From Vibrio sp. Isolate32 (GTDB lineage Bacteria > Pseudomonadota > Gammaproteobacteria > Enterobacterales > Vibrionaceae), in assembly GCF_022397955.1 (NCBI RefSeq), contig NZ_JAKEUQ010000002.1:181580-245579 (forward strand): 64,000 nucleotides of DNA, given 5' to 3'. The notes under the pieces are model-generated. The model saw only the letters and a list, made by a program, of their open reading frames with translations, had not been told where the DNA came from and searched no databases. This document shows positions 9,734 to 20,244 of the stretch, piece by piece. The translations under genes were made by a program, and so were the position numbers. Numbering within the stretch: the stretch's first letter is position 1; each line of letters starts with the position of its first letter.

Positions 9734-9766
9734 AAAAAGGTTGACCTACAAGCCAACCTTTTTTGT
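9734..9766 (+). terminator. Terminator of the TAXI-TRAP-usp cassette
   Basis: The stem AAAAAGGTTG / CAACCTTTTT followed by a T-rich run lies 24 bp past the usp stop. It also separates the convergent dehydrogenase gene. Confidence 0.85.
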
Positions 9767-9794
9767 TTTTAACTCATGCTACATAGCTTTAGAA

Positions 9795-10757
9795 TCAACT
9801 CACTATGTTTTGCGGACGACCAGCGATAAAGCCATCAATATTATCCATTAAGATATCAGACAGTTTTTGAATAGAGCTGTCACTGCCCCACGCCACATGA
9901 GGTGTGAGTAGTAAGTTTGGCAAATGACTGTTAGTCAACAGTGGATTTGAGTTGTCAGCAGGCTCTTGAGTAAACACATCCATACCCGCTCCAGCGATTT
10001 GATTGTTCTTCAAAGCTCCTACCAAGGCCTGTTCATCTACTAGACCTCCACGCCCAGCATTAATTAATACCGCGCTCGATTTCATCATTGCGAGCTCTCG
10101 CTCTGAAATCAGATTTTGGGTCGCATCAGTCAAAGGACAATGTAGGCTGATCGCATCCGCTTGCTGTAATACCGTATCAAAAGGCAGATAACCTTCTCGA
10201 CAAGAACCCGCCCCTTTTCGCTCAGCAAAAATAACTTTCATACCAATTGCTTTGGCTAATATTGCGGTTGCTTGGCCTAAACTGCCACTGCCCATTAAAC
10301 CCAATGTACTGCCAGCCACATCTTGAATAGGATGAGTAAAGAAGCAGAACTGCTTGTCCTTTTGCCACTCACCCGCCTCAATGTCTTTATGATAACCAAT
10401 AAGGTTTCGTTTAAGAGTGAATAGCATTGCGATGACATGTTCAGGAACCGATTGAGTCGCGTATCCTTGTACGTTTGTCACTGCAATGTTTTTAGATTTG
10501 CAGTATTCCACATCGACATTGTTGACTCCGGTCGCCGAAACCGCGATCAACTTGAGTTTTTTAGTACCAGCTAGGTTCGACTTATTGAGCACCACCTTGT
10601 TAGTGATCACCACATCAGCTTCTTCAACTCGCTCCGACACTTGCTCAGGAGCCGTGAAATCGTACTCCACCCAATCATGCTCAAAGCTCAGAGGTTTTAA
10701 ATGAATTTGAGACGGGATGGTCGCTCTATCAAGAAACACGACTTTCAACGTTGGCAT
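9795..10757 (-). CDS. D-2-hydroxyacid dehydrogenase (hydroxypyruvate/glycerate type)
   Basis: An NAD(P)-dependent D-isomer 2-hydroxyacid dehydrogenase of 320 residues. It has the Rossmann motif GLMGSGSLGQ near residues 153-162, and the catalytic set: arginine in NAGRGGLVDE (about 233-242), glutamate in MDVFTQEPAD and histidine in LTPHVAWGS. The substrate-loop ATGVNNVD near residues 75-82 is typical of the glycerate/hydroxypyruvate branch, so HprA-like activity is likely but not proved. An AAGGAAGAAG site supports the ATG at 10757. It is followed on the minus strand by the cassette terminator and preceded 36 bp away by rluA. Confidence 0.9.
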   Translation of the reverse strand: MPTLKVVFLDRATIPSQIHLKPLSFEHDWVEYDFTAPEQVSERVEEADVVITNKVVLNKSNLAGTKKLKLIAVSATGVNNVDVEYCKSKNIAVTNVQGYATQSVPEHVIAMLFTLKRNLIGYHKDIEAGEWQKDKQFCFFTHPIQDVAGSTLGLMGSGSLGQATAILAKAIGMKVIFAERKGAGSCREGYLPFDTVLQQADAISLHCPLTDATQNLISERELAMMKSSAVLINAGRGGLVDEQALVGALKNNQIAGAGMDVFTQEPADNSNPLLTNSHLPNLLLTPHVAWGSDSSIQKLSDILMDNIDGFIAGRPQNIVS

Positions 10758-10793
10758 TCTTCTTCCTTGGTTAAATCTATGAATCAGTCCATT

Positions 10794-11528
10794 TTAAGCT
10801 TTTAGCTTACTGTAGTCTGGAAGCTCAGGCGCAATTTCAAAGTGCTGTTCGATTTGCGGAGACGCTTGAGGATAAAAGTCACAGGGAGCAAAGGCTTTGA
10901 ACAGCTGATCATTCGCTGGGTGATAAAAACTCAACTCACACGCATGCAAAGCCAGCCTATCACTGTATTCAAACGCTTCGGGTGTTGCGTAAAACTCATC
11001 GCCCACAATAGGTGCGCCTATTTCCATGCAGTGCACTCTTAATTGGTGAGAACGTCCGGTAATTGGCAGTAACTTCAATAAAGTCGTTTGGGGTTCTTGC
11101 TGTTCTACCGCATAACGAGTCTGTGATGGTTTGCCGTCTTCACAACAGACTTTCTGCTTGGGGCGATTTAGCCAATCACAGATGAGTGGTAGATCGATCA
11201 ACCCTGCTTTTTGTTCAACCGATCCCCATACGCGTACGTAATACAGTTTGTGCGTCAGGCGATATTGGAACTGCTTCTTCAAGTGACGTTCTGCCTGCTT
11301 ATGCTTAGCCACCAACATCAAGCCTGAAGTCGACATATCCAAACGGTGAACCACTTGAATATCAGCGAACTCCTCCACCAAACGACTCCAAATGCTGTCG
11401 TAATGCTCTGGCAACCTGCCCGGTACTGAAAGTAACCCCGCAGGCTTATTCACCACCAGAATGTCGTCATCTTGATAAACAATATCAATCCAAGGTTCGC
11501 TTGGTGGTGTGTACTGCTCTAACGCCAT
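10794..11528 (-). CDS. rluA: Pseudouridine synthase RluA (tRNA/23S rRNA)
   Basis: RluA converts uridine to pseudouridine at 23S rRNA position 746 and tRNA position 32. The 244-residue protein carries the catalytic-aspartate motif HRLDMSTSGLM near residues 61-71 and the RluA marker segments VNKPAGLLSVPGR, DLPLICDWLNRPKQKVC and ITGRSHQLRVH. No S4 domain is present, as expected for RluA and unlike RluC/D. It is about 25 residues longer than the E. coli enzyme at the C-terminus. The order of marker segments makes RluA much more likely than other family members. Confidence 0.94.
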   Translation of the reverse strand: MALEQYTPPSEPWIDIVYQDDDILVVNKPAGLLSVPGRLPEHYDSIWSRLVEEFADIQVVHRLDMSTSGLMLVAKHKQAERHLKKQFQYRLTHKLYYVRVWGSVEQKAGLIDLPLICDWLNRPKQKVCCEDGKPSQTRYAVEQQEPQTTLLKLLPITGRSHQLRVHCMEIGAPIVGDEFYATPEAFEYSDRLALHACELSFYHPANDQLFKAFAPCDFYPQASPQIEQHFEIAPELPDYSKLKA

Positions 11529-11547
11529 TGAAGCCTCTTATTTACTA

Positions 11548-11564
11548 GTGAACAAATAGTTCAC
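11548..11564. promoter_or_regulatory. Palindromic operator-like site between rluA and the NRAMP-like gene
   Basis: GTGAAC-AAATA-GTTCAC is a perfect dyad with 6-bp arms and a 5-bp AT spacer in the 157-bp divergent gap. It is 20 bp before the rluA start codon and 122 bp before the carrier gene. It does not match CRP, Fur, LexA or ArgR patterns. The form suits a dimeric repressor, identity unknown. Confidence 0.4.
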
Positions 11565-11685
11565 AGTTAATTCGTTTATTAATAAATACAATTTTTGATA
11601 TTTTGTACATAAAAGTTGACGCACTTACGAAACATGGTATTGATAGGGTAACGGAAAACAACAAGCCAACATCAAAGGAACAATG

Positions 11686-12957
11686 ATGGACAGTACGGTT
11701 AAAACAACCACAACAAAAACCTCAGCTCCCCTATCCAGTTTAATTAAATCTCTTGGTCCGGGTATTATGATGGCCGCTGCTGCAGTCGGCGGTTCACACT
11801 TAATTGCCTCAACCAAAGCCGGAGCCATCTATGGTTGGCAGCTCGCTGCATTGATCATCTTAGTAAACCTATTCAAATACCCATTCTTTCGTGCCGGCAT
11901 CCAATATACGCTTGGTACAGGACAAAGCTTAGTTGAGGGTTACTCAAACCTGGGTCGCCCTTACCTAGTGATTTTTTCTATACTAAGTGCTATTTCAGCC
12001 GTCGTAAACACAGCCGCACTGCTGCTGTTTAGTGCGAGTTTGCTTAGCTACTTCATTCCTTTTGAGCTAGCAACCAGCACGCTTTGTATGATCGTACTCG
12101 CGACCTGCTTGATCATCTTATTTGCAGGACACTATCGTGCTCTGGACACCCTTTCAAAAGCGATCATGGCAATCCTTACGATCACCACTCTAGCCGCTGT
12201 CGCCATTGCAATCGGCTCACCTGTCGAACCGGATGCTGCTTTTGTTCCACCATCACCTTGGTCATTGGCAGCTATTGGCTTTATCGTGGTGACCATGGGG
12301 TGGATGCCTGCCCCTATCGAGATTTCAAGCATCACCTCTATGTGGCTAAAAAGCCAAAAAGAGGAACAAGAAGTCACTGCCCAATCTGCCTTATTCGATT
12401 TCAACGTCGGCTACATTGGTACTGCACTGCTTGCTTTGGTGTTTGTCGCTTTGGGTGCTCTCGTACTTCACGGTTCAGGTGTGGAGCTCTCTCGCTCTGG
12501 TGTGGGCTTTACTCACCAGTTAGTTGGTATTTACGCGTCGACGATTGGCGAATGGTCACGCCCACTCATCGCCATTATCGCTTTCTTCTGTATCTTTGGT
12601 AGTACGATTACCGTTATCGACGGCTACTCTCGTGTACTCGCGGAATCACAACGTCTTTTACTCAACAAGGAATCGAGCCCGCGCATGCTGCAAGGTTGGA
12701 TCATCATTATCTCTATCGCAGCACTCGCGATTGTGATGTTCTTTAGCGCAGCATTGATGCCAATGCTCGATTTCGCCATGGTGCTTGCTTTCACTACGAC
12801 GCCATTCTTCGCTCTGCTTAACTTCATCTTGGTGAACAAAACTAAGCTTCCAGAAGCGCTAGCCATTAGCAGCAAACTAAAATGGCTGTCTGTCGCAGGC
12901 CTAGTTTACTTATTCGGTTTCTTAGCAGTATTTGTCTGGTGGAAATGGTTAATGTAA
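11686..12957 (+). CDS. NRAMP-like membrane carrier lacking canonical metal motifs
   Basis: A 423-residue membrane protein with about 11 helices and the NRAMP/LeuT-like layout. The first helix begins SLGPGIMMAAAAVGGSHLIA: the GPG lead-in is NRAMP-like, but the metal-binding DPGN motif is replaced by VGGSH. In helix 6 the MPH motif is replaced by MPAPIEIS (about residues 207-214). The usual Mn/Fe ligands are therefore absent and the substrate cannot be assumed. I chose the second of two adjacent ATGs, 6 bases after AAGGA. It is divergent from rluA and ends at a bidirectional terminator. Membership of the broad NRAMP family is fairly sure; function is open. Confidence 0.85.
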   Translation: MDSTVKTTTTKTSAPLSSLIKSLGPGIMMAAAAVGGSHLIASTKAGAIYGWQLAALIILVNLFKYPFFRAGIQYTLGTGQSLVEGYSNLGRPYLVIFSILSAISAVVNTAALLLFSASLLSYFIPFELATSTLCMIVLATCLIILFAGHYRALDTLSKAIMAILTITTLAAVAIAIGSPVEPDAAFVPPSPWSLAAIGFIVVTMGWMPAPIEISSITSMWLKSQKEEQEVTAQSALFDFNVGYIGTALLALVFVALGALVLHGSGVELSRSGVGFTHQLVGIYASTIGEWSRPLIAIIAFFCIFGSTITVIDGYSRVLAESQRLLLNKESSPRMLQGWIIIISIAALAIVMFFSAALMPMLDFAMVLAFTTTPFFALLNFILVNKTKLPEALAISSKLKWLSVAGLVYLFGFLAVFVWWKWLM

Positions 12958-12990
12958 CCCTCCAATCACCAACGCTTACAAACTCGATAA

Positions 12991-13021
12991 AAATAAGGCC
13001 TTCATGATGAAGGCCTTATTT
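12991..13021 (+). terminator. Bidirectional terminator between the NRAMP-like gene and rapA
   Basis: AAATAAGGCCTTCAT / ATGAAGGCCTTATTT is a near-perfect inverted repeat lying between two convergent genes, 33 bp after the carrier stop and 22 bp after that of rapA. Confidence 0.85.
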
Positions 13022-13043
13022 GTTGTTCACTGACTAGCTGATA

Positions 13044-15953
13044 TTAGTTATGAGAAACCACAATCAGACGTAGCGAGTCTAATTGAACCTGAGCTTTGCT
13101 GATGTAGCCTGTCAGTTCGTTAATCTGAGCTTCGATAACTTCTAACTCTTCATCACGGATATTTGGGTTCACCGCTTTCAGTGCTTGTAGACGCTCTAGT
13201 TCACCGTTAAGGTTTGTCTGCATATCTCTTTGCGCTTGCTGACGCACTTCTTCAACTTTAGGAAGAACTTGTGCCTCACCCGCTTCGATTAGCTTGTGAA
13301 TTTCGCCTTGTACCGAGTTAACTAACTTACTTGCTAGGTGACGGTTCACTGGGCTTAACTGGCGGTTAAAGCTATCAAATTCAACCTGAGCAGATAGATC
13401 GTTACCACGGCCATCCATCATCAAACGAATCGGAGTCTTAGGTAGGAACTGGCTGATACCACTACGCTTTGGTGCTTGTGCATCCACCAGGTAAACCAAT
13501 TCAAGCAGGATAGTGCCAACGGGTAGCGCTTTGTTCTTAAGTAGCGATACCGCAGAAGTACCCACACCTTCGCTAAGTAGTAAATCAATACCACCCTGAA
13601 TCATTGGGTGTTCCCAGCTAATGAAGTTCATGTCTTCACGAGAAAGCGCGGTTTCACGGTCAAACGTAATCGTTGCACCTTCATAAGGTAAGCCTGGGTA
13701 GCTTGGTACCATCATGTGCTCAGATGGTGTTACTACTAGCGCATTTTCACCTTTGTCGTCTTGGTTCAAACCAATGGTGTCGAACAAGCTCAACGCAAAA
13801 GTGACTAGGTTAGTGTCGCCATCGGTTGATGCGATCTTCTCTGCAATCTCGTGCGCTTTGTCACCGCCGTTTGAGTGCATCTCTAGTAGGCGATCTCGGC
13901 CTTTTTCTAGATCCGCTTTTAGGCTTTGATTTAGCTTAGCTGACTCTTCGATAACTTCATCAAGCTGTTCTGTGTTACCAGAAGCCAGCATTTCGATAAG
14001 CACGTCTGAGTACTTATCGTAAACCGTACGACCAGTTGGACAAGTTTCCGCAAATGCATTCAGGCCTTCATCAAACCAACGCGCTAGGATCGCCTGTGAT
14101 GTGCCTTTCAGATAAGGAACATGAATATCAATATCACGCTGTTGACCGATACGATCCAAACGACCAATACGTTGCTCAAGCAAGTCTGGGTTGAACGGTA
14201 GATCAAACATCACTAATTGGTTAGCGAACTGGAAGTTACGACCCTCAGAACCGATTTCGCTACAGATAAGAACCTGAGCGCCGCCCTCTTCTTGAGCAAA
14301 GTAAGCCGCCGCTTTGTCACGCTCTAGAATCGACATGCCTTCGTGGAATACGGTTGCACGCACACCCTCACGCTCGCGCAGTGCCTGCTCTAATTGCAGG
14401 GCTGTACTTGCACGCGATGCGATCACTAGGATCTTTTCGCTGCGCTTGTCTTGGATCTTTTTAATCAGCCAGTTAACACGTGAATCGAACTGCCACCAGC
14501 TTGAGTCTTCACCTTCAAACTCTTGGAAGATCTCTTCTGGATAAAGCATCTTCATCGCACGAGCTTCTGGTGCAATCTTGCCACCGATCATACCTGATAC
14601 ACGCATCGACGTGGTGTACTGCGTTGGAATATCCATCGGCAGTAAGTTCACGTTACGCTTAGGGAAGCCTTTGATAGCAGCACGTGTGTTTCTGAATAGA
14701 ACACGACCAGTACCATGGCGATCCATAAGGTTATCAATCAGTTCTTGGCGAGCTAATGCTTGCTCTTCTTCGCTGCTATCGCCTTCGATAACACGGAATA
14801 GAGGCTCAACATCTTGCTCAGAAAGCAGTTCTGTAATTTGATTCTTCGCGCTGTCTTCAAGTTTCACGCCTGAGAATAGTGCGGTAACAGCATCAGCAAC
14901 CGGTGCGTATTGATCTTCTTCTTCAACGAACGCTTCGTAATCGTAGAAGCGGTCAGGATCCAATAGGCGCAGACGTGCAAAGTGACTCTCACGGCCCAGT
15001 TGCTCCGGAGTCGCAGTCAGCAAAAGTACACCAGGAGTATTTTCTGCTAAGCCTTCTACTACTTGGTATTCACGGCTTGGCTTGTCTTGGCTCCACTCAA
15101 GGTGATGCGCTTCATCGACAACCAATAGATCCCACTCACCTTCAAGCGCTTGCTCGTAGCGTTTGCGGCTCTTACGTAAGAAATCCAAAGAACACAGAAC
15201 GTATTGTTGGGTATCAAATGGGTTGTCTGACTCTGCAAAGGCTTCAATACAACGCTCTTCATCAAAGATAGAAAAGTGCAGATTGAAACGGCGCATCATC
15301 TCAACTAACCATTGGTGTTGTAATGTTTCAGGTACCACGATAAGGATACGTTCAGCGCGGCCAGACAACACTTGTTGGTGGATGATCATACCCGCTTCGA
15401 TGGTTTTACCTAGACCCACTTCATCGGCTAATAAAACACGTGGTGCATGACGACGACCCACTTCATGAGCGATGTACAACTGGTGAGGAATTAGGCCAGC
15501 ACGCATACCACACAAGCCACGCATTGGGCTCTTGTGCTGTTGATATTGATTGCTTAGCGCGCGGTAACGCAACACGAAGTTATCCATACGGTCGATTTGA
15601 CCCGCATACAGTTTGTCTTGTGGCTTGTTAAAACGAATCTGATTGCTTAAGAAGATTTCACGTAGAGCCACTTCTGATTCTTGAGTATCTTCGCGTGTGC
15701 CTAGGTAAGTCAGTAGCCCTTTATCTTCGATAACTTCTTCGACAGACAGAGACCAACCTTCTTGGCATTCGATGACATCACCTACATTAAACGTTACTCG
15801 GGTTACGGGAGCATCCGTACGTGCATACACACGGTTTTCTTCTGATGCTGCAAACATTAGTGTCACTGTGCGAGCATCCATTGCTACAACGGTACCTAAA
15901 CCTAAATCGCTCTCCGTATCGCTTATCCAGCGTTGCCCCAAAGCAAATGTCAT
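13044..15953 (-). CDS. rapA: RNA polymerase-associated ATPase RapA
   Basis: RapA (HepA) is a Swi2/Snf2 ATPase that binds RNA polymerase and helps it recycle after transcription. The 969-residue product matches the E. coli length (968). Two Tudor-like N-terminal domains (about 1-110) precede the helicase core: [15 protein letters not shown] (Walker A, near 175), [12 protein letters not shown] (DEAH box, near 280), LLLTATPEQ (motif III) and, in lobe two, [10 protein letters not shown] and [12 protein letters not shown] (motifs V and VI). A GAGG site lies 10 bases before the ATG at 15953. The gene stands alone between a terminator and a 464-bp divergent region. Confidence 0.97.
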   Translation of the reverse strand: MTFALGQRWISDTESDLGLGTVVAMDARTVTLMFAASEENRVYARTDAPVTRVTFNVGDVIECQEGWSLSVEEVIEDKGLLTYLGTREDTQESEVALREIFLSNQIRFNKPQDKLYAGQIDRMDNFVLRYRALSNQYQQHKSPMRGLCGMRAGLIPHQLYIAHEVGRRHAPRVLLADEVGLGKTIEAGMIIHQQVLSGRAERILIVVPETLQHQWLVEMMRRFNLHFSIFDEERCIEAFAESDNPFDTQQYVLCSLDFLRKSRKRYEQALEGEWDLLVVDEAHHLEWSQDKPSREYQVVEGLAENTPGVLLLTATPEQLGRESHFARLRLLDPDRFYDYEAFVEEEDQYAPVADAVTALFSGVKLEDSAKNQITELLSEQDVEPLFRVIEGDSSEEEQALARQELIDNLMDRHGTGRVLFRNTRAAIKGFPKRNVNLLPMDIPTQYTTSMRVSGMIGGKIAPEARAMKMLYPEEIFQEFEGEDSSWWQFDSRVNWLIKKIQDKRSEKILVIASRASTALQLEQALREREGVRATVFHEGMSILERDKAAAYFAQEEGGAQVLICSEIGSEGRNFQFANQLVMFDLPFNPDLLEQRIGRLDRIGQQRDIDIHVPYLKGTSQAILARWFDEGLNAFAETCPTGRTVYDKYSDVLIEMLASGNTEQLDEVIEESAKLNQSLKADLEKGRDRLLEMHSNGGDKAHEIAEKIASTDGDTNLVTFALSLFDTIGLNQDDKGENALVVTPSEHMMVPSYPGLPYEGATITFDRETALSREDMNFISWEHPMIQGGIDLLLSEGVGTSAVSLLKNKALPVGTILLELVYLVDAQAPKRSGISQFLPKTPIRLMMDGRGNDLSAQVEFDSFNRQLSPVNRHLASKLVNSVQGEIHKLIEAGEAQVLPKVEEVRQQAQRDMQTNLNGELERLQALKAVNPNIRDEELEVIEAQINELTGYISKAQVQLDSLRLIVVSHN

Positions 15954-16141
15954 GAATCGACTACCTCAATCTTATAGTTGGAATTTAGTCTTTTTAACTG
16001 ATATTTGAAACAAGAACCTTACCGCTCTTGAACTCAAAATATAGCCAAAAATGCCTAGTTTGCAGCCACTTTTTAAGTGCGCTCTAAATAATAAATATCT
16101 CGAGAAAATGGTGCAGAAAAAGGTCGCTAATCTTACTCGAT

Positions 16142-16161
16142 GCTGTGATTTAGGTCACGTC
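16142..16161. promoter_or_regulatory. CRP-like site between rapA and phoH
   Basis: TGTGA-TTTAGG-TCACG at 16144-16159 is one mismatch from the CRP consensus half-sites. It lies in the 464-bp divergent gap between rapA (start 15953) and the PIN-PhoH gene (start 16418), about 190 bp from rapA and 260 bp from phoH. I cannot tell which gene it serves. The rest of the gap is AT-rich with no gene visible. Confidence 0.55.
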
Positions 16162-16417
16162 TAAAGGCGATGATTTCCTGCTTTTTTTCTGTTTTCGCCA
16201 ATGCAATCAAACTGTAAAAAAAACATGGTTAACCTATTGGTAGTAGATTACTGCCGTTAGTGAATACGTCATATTCATCGATCACAATATGGCAATATTT
16301 CTCTCGTTGAACTTTAGGTGAGCAGTTGACTATCACCAGAATGAGATACTAACCTTTAAGTGAGATTAATCTACGTTCAATCGATGCAAAGCAAGCCGCA
16401 CGCGGCAAGGAGATGCT

Positions 16418-17797
16418 ATGGGCGAGACCAACCGGAAGCTATTTGTTTTAGACACTAATATCCTACTTCACGAACCCTTCGCTATATTTTCTTTCCAAGA
16501 GCACGATGTCGTTATCCCCATGACAGTGCTAGAAGAACTAGACAGAATCAAAGACAGTAAGAGGGATGTTGCACGAGATGCGAGAATTGCGATTCGAACT
16601 CTCGAAGATTTATTCAGGGAAGCCACACCAGACCAAATATCAGAAGGCATCCCTTTCACTAAAGACATCAAGGCCTCAGGCAGTATCTCAATACTCGCTG
16701 ATTACGAACTTCAAGAAAGCATTAAAGCCTTTGCCGATGACAAGGCTGGCGATAACCGAATCCTAAACGCTGTACTCTACCTTCAAAACAAACGCGCGCC
16801 GCGTGAAGTGGTTCTCATCACCAAAGATATCAATATGCGTTTACGTGCAAAAGGCGCGGGCGTGCGCTTCGTTGAAGATTATCAAACCGACCAACTCATC
16901 GATGATATCCAATACCTCACCAAAGGCTTCCAACAACTTGAGGGGGCATTTTGGGATGGTATCGACAATGTGGAAAGTAAAACCTTAGCTGGCAAAACCT
17001 TCCATACGCTAGCAAGAGCGCCTTTCGAGCCTACCTTCCTCAACCAATATGTGATTGATGAAGAGAGCGACTTTGCAGCAAGAGTTGAAGAGATTGATAC
17101 CGAAACTGTCACACTCAGAGACTTAAGCCGTGAACGTTTAATGAATCGCAGAGTCTGGGACATCACACCAAAGAATATTTATCAGGGAATGGCGATTGAT
17201 GCGCTACTCGACCCGGATATTGACTTGGTGATCCTAACTGGCGCGGCAGGTAGTGGTAAAACACTGCTCGCGATGGCCGCAGCACTTGAGCAAACCATTG
17301 AGCGTAAACAGTTCGATAAGATCATCGTCACCCGAAACACGCCCGACATTGGTGAGTCGATTGGTTTCCTCCCAGGTACTGAAGAAGAGAAGATGCTGCC
17401 TTGGTTGGCTGCCGTGACCGATACACTGGAAGCGCTGCACAAAAACGACCATTGTACCGAAGGGTCAATGAAGTACATCTGTGATAAAGCGAATATCCAG
17501 TTCAAATCGATCAACTTCATGCGTGGCCGTTCCATCCAAAATGCGTTTGTGCTTCTCGATGAGTGTCAAAACCTTACCGCTTCGCAAATCAAAACCATCA
17601 TCACCCGTTGTGGTGAAGGTACTAAGATCGTCTGCTCAGGAAACCTAGCGCAGATAGATTCTTCCTACTTAACTCCTGTGACCTCGGGGCTAACCTATAT
17701 GGTTGAGCGTTTCAAAAACTTCGAAGGCAGTGCCAACATACATCTCAATGGTGTGGTGCGTAGCCGACTGGCTGAGTTCGCGGAAGAGAACATGTAG
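16418..17797 (+). CDS. PIN-PhoH fusion protein (PhoH2-type RNase/helicase)
   Basis: A 459-residue protein joining an N-terminal PIN ribonuclease domain (LFVLDTNILLHEP at residues 8-20 with the metal-binding aspartate; further acids in VLEELDRIKDS and AGDNRILNAVL) to a C-terminal PhoH ATPase domain (Walker A GAAGSGKTLLAMAAAL near 273-288; Walker B-like FVLLDECQNL near 371-380). Such PhoH2 proteins unwind and cut RNA in mycobacteria; the role in Vibrio is not established. It is distinct from YbeZ-type PhoH, which lacks PIN. An AAGGAG site precedes the ATG. Confidence 0.92.
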   Translation: MGETNRKLFVLDTNILLHEPFAIFSFQEHDVVIPMTVLEELDRIKDSKRDVARDARIAIRTLEDLFREATPDQISEGIPFTKDIKASGSISILADYELQESIKAFADDKAGDNRILNAVLYLQNKRAPREVVLITKDINMRLRAKGAGVRFVEDYQTDQLIDDIQYLTKGFQQLEGAFWDGIDNVESKTLAGKTFHTLARAPFEPTFLNQYVIDEESDFAARVEEIDTETVTLRDLSRERLMNRRVWDITPKNIYQGMAIDALLDPDIDLVILTGAAGSGKTLLAMAAALEQTIERKQFDKIIVTRNTPDIGESIGFLPGTEEEKMLPWLAAVTDTLEALHKNDHCTEGSMKYICDKANIQFKSINFMRGRSIQNAFVLLDECQNLTASQIKTIITRCGEGTKIVCSGNLAQIDSSYLTPVTSGLTYMVERFKNFEGSANIHLNGVVRSRLAEFAEENM

Positions 17798-17832
17798 ACT
17801 CTGTGCGCTCACAGAACCAGTAACCTATAAGC

Positions 17833-17865
17833 AAAAAGCGCCTCACAATGGAGGCGCTTTTAACT
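17833..17865 (+). terminator. Bidirectional terminator between phoH and tldD
   Basis: The stem AAAAAGCGCCTC / GAGGCGCTTTT with loop ACAATG lies between two convergent genes, 36 bp past the phoH stop. Confidence 0.85.
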
Positions 17866-17901
17866 TTAACTTTGCAGTCATTTTGCTGAGACTAGACTGA
17901 T

Positions 17902-19347
17902 TTACTCAGTACCACCAACGGTTAGCGAGTCTAGTTTCAATGTTGGCTGACCAACACCTACTGGCACGCTCTGACCAGCCTTACCACAGACACCCACACC
18001 ACGGTCAATGCTTAGGTCATTACCGACCATTGACACCTGCTGCATCGCTTCAATACCAGAACCGATTAGCGTTGCACCTTTCACTGGGTGGGTGATCTTA
18101 CCATTTTCAATCATGTACGCTTCAGACGCTGAGAACACAAACTTACCAGAAGTAATATCAACTTGGCCGCCTCCAAAGTTCGGTGCGTAGATACCTTTAT
18201 CAACCGTCGCGATGATCTCTTCTGGCGTGTGCTCACCCGGTAGCATGTAAGTGTTGGTCATACGTGGCATTGGAAGGTGCGCATAAGACTCACGACGACC
18301 GTTACCTGTTGGGGCAACACCCATTAGACGAGCATTCAGCTTGTCTTGCATGTAACCTTTTAGGATGCCGTTCTCGATTAGCGTATTGTACTGACCGTTA
18401 ACACCTTCATCATCCACGTTCAATGAACCACGAAGATCAGTCAATGTGCCGTCATCAACAATCGTACACAGGCTTGAAGTAACTTGTTCGCCAACTTTGC
18501 CTGAGAATACTGATGACTCTTTACGGTTGAAGTCACCTTCTAAACCATGACCTACCGCTTCATGCAATAGAACACCCGGCCAGCCAGAACCGAGAACCAC
18601 AGGCATTGCCCCAGCAGGCGCCGCCACTGCTTCAAGGTTAACAAGCGCTTGACGAATCGCTTCATCCGCAAATTGGTAAGCAACTTGAGTGCCTTTGTCA
18701 TCGCTTAAGAAGAAGTCGTAACCGAAACGACCGCCCCCACCAGCACTACCACGCTCACGGCGATCGCCTTTCTGTGCAAGAACGCTAATAGATAAACGGA
18801 CCAGCGGGCGAATATCGCCTGCGTAGGTGCCATCAGTCGCAGCAACCAGCATCTGCTCATGCACACCGCTTAGGCTCACTGATACTTCCGTCACCATAGG
18901 TTCTTTAGTACGAATGTAAGCGTCCAATGACTTAAGAAGTTCTGTTTTTTGCTGTTTTTCCCAGCTTGCTAACGGGTTTACCGCATCATAATAAGTTTGG
19001 TTAGCGTTGCGCTTGAAGGCTTGTACCTTGCTGTTTTGACCTTGCTTCGCTATACCACGGGCTGCAATCGCACTTTGCTTTAAGCCATCGAGTTGGATTT
19101 GGTCAGAGTAAGCAAAGCCGGTTTTTTCGCCAGATACTGCACGAACACCCACACCACAATCGATATTGAAAGAGCCATCTTTGATGATGCTGTCTTCTAG
19201 CACCAAAGATTCGTGCCAGCTTGACTGAAAGTAGATATCAGCATAATCAATTTGGCGGGTAGCAATGCTCGCCAATGTATCTGCGATATTTTGCTCCGTA
19301 AGCCCTGTTGGGTTCAGTAGCGCTTCTTCAATTTGATTAATGCTCAT
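17902..19347 (-). CDS. tldD: Metalloprotease TldD
   Basis: TldD forms with TldE (PmbA) a zinc protease that processes microcin B17 and CcdA and trims unfolded peptides. The metal motif [11 protein letters not shown] (HExxxH, near residues 262-272) is present. I start at the ATG at 19347 ([11 protein letters not shown]) because the product is then 481 residues, the E. coli length, and the N-terminus aligns with the family. The frame stays open a further 27 codons upstream into the gap after nit. It is the last gene of the mreB-to-tldD series. The partner pmbA is not in this window. Confidence 0.95.
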   Translation of the reverse strand: MSINQIEEALLNPTGLTEQNIADTLASIATRQIDYADIYFQSSWHESLVLEDSIIKDGSFNIDCGVGVRAVSGEKTGFAYSDQIQLDGLKQSAIAARGIAKQGQNSKVQAFKRNANQTYYDAVNPLASWEKQQKTELLKSLDAYIRTKEPMVTEVSVSLSGVHEQMLVAATDGTYAGDIRPLVRLSISVLAQKGDRRERGSAGGGGRFGYDFFLSDDKGTQVAYQFADEAIRQALVNLEAVAAPAGAMPVVLGSGWPGVLLHEAVGHGLEGDFNRKESSVFSGKVGEQVTSSLCTIVDDGTLTDLRGSLNVDDEGVNGQYNTLIENGILKGYMQDKLNARLMGVAPTGNGRRESYAHLPMPRMTNTYMLPGEHTPEEIIATVDKGIYAPNFGGGQVDITSGKFVFSASEAYMIENGKITHPVKGATLIGSGIEAMQQVSMVGNDLSIDRGVGVCGKAGQSVPVGVGQPTLKLDSLTVGGTE

Positions 19348-19366
19348 AGATGGCTCTTGTTTGTAA

Positions 19367-20179
19367 TTAAAATTGATTGGTAAATCGAGTGTGTTGTGTG
19401 ACTGGCATATTTTGCCTAATGGATTCACAACTGGACGTGTCTATCTCGACCACCATACTTTTAGGATCTTGGTCTAACTGTGCGACCACTCTTCCCCAGG
19501 GATCAACCACCATAGAGTGTCCCCATGTTTCTCTTTGGCAAGGGTGCTTACCACCTTGCCCTACCGCAACAATCCACGATTGTGTTTCGATTGCCCGGCA
19601 TCTTAACAGTGCTTCCCAGTGCGCCTGACCGGTTACTGCAGTAAACGCAGCTGGTACCACTATGATCTGCGCGCCTTGCTTGCGTAACTCTGAATACAAG
19701 TGAGGAAAGCGCACATCATAACAAATACTTAAACCTAAGTGACCAAAAGGCGTTTCTGTTGTCACAACTCGGTCACCAGGAGTGAAAATATCAGACTCTC
19801 GATAGCACTTATGGGCATCGGCGACATCCACATCAAACATATGTAGCTTATCGTAGTGAGTCACTAAGCTGCCGAAGTCATCAATCACCAAAGTCGTGGT
19901 GGTGACACCTTTCGCGGTGGTTATCGGCATACTGCCCACAATGATCCAAATGCGATGAAGCTTAGCTAACTCAGTCAATTTCTTCTGCAATGGGCCATCA
20001 TTGAGGGGCTCGGCATACTTGTGATAATCCGCTTTGCTACCGAATACCAATGCATTCTCTGGGCACACGACCCATTTTGCTCCTGACGCCTTACACTTGG
20101 CTATCTCTTTGGCGAGATAATCAAGGTTGCAGTCAGGGTCTGGGCCCGAAGTCATTTGAATCAAACCAACACAATCCAT
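19367..20179 (-). CDS. Carbon-nitrogen hydrolase, Nit1-like (deaminated-glutathione amidase type)
   Basis: A nitrilase-superfamily amidase. The catalytic triad is visible: glutamate in [11 protein letters not shown], lysine in [11 protein letters not shown] and cysteine in [13 protein letters not shown]. The short form and DVRFP motif place it in the Nit1/NitFhit branch, whose members hydrolyse deaminated glutathione (metabolite repair); that function is inferred. The start is uncertain: I use the ATG at 20179 because the family start VGLIQMTSG follows directly and a GGAG lies upstream; an ATG at 20200 would add seven residues. It lies between yhdP and tldD in one operon. Confidence 0.9.
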   Translation of the reverse strand: MDCVGLIQMTSGPDPDCNLDYLAKEIAKCKASGAKWVVCPENALVFGSKADYHKYAEPLNDGPLQKKLTELAKLHRIWIIVGSMPITTAKGVTTTTLVIDDFGSLVTHYDKLHMFDVDVADAHKCYRESDIFTPGDRVVTTETPFGHLGLSICYDVRFPHLYSELRKQGAQIIVVPAAFTAVTGQAHWEALLRCRAIETQSWIVAVGQGGKHPCQRETWGHSMVVDPWGRVVAQLDQDPKSMVVEIDTSSCESIRQNMPVTQHTRFTNQF

Positions 20180-20244
20180 GTGCACTGCTTCTCCATTCAT
20201 TATGATTCAGAAATCACTATTTATCTGTATATTAGGCCTTACTT

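Noticed and set aside
12084..12602. Open frame of 172 codons in a second plus-strand frame
   Set aside because: Overlaps the NRAMP-like gene out of frame and has a composition typical of a shifted frame.
14903..15271. Open frame of 122 codons on the plus strand
   Set aside because: Antisense to the RapA helicase core.
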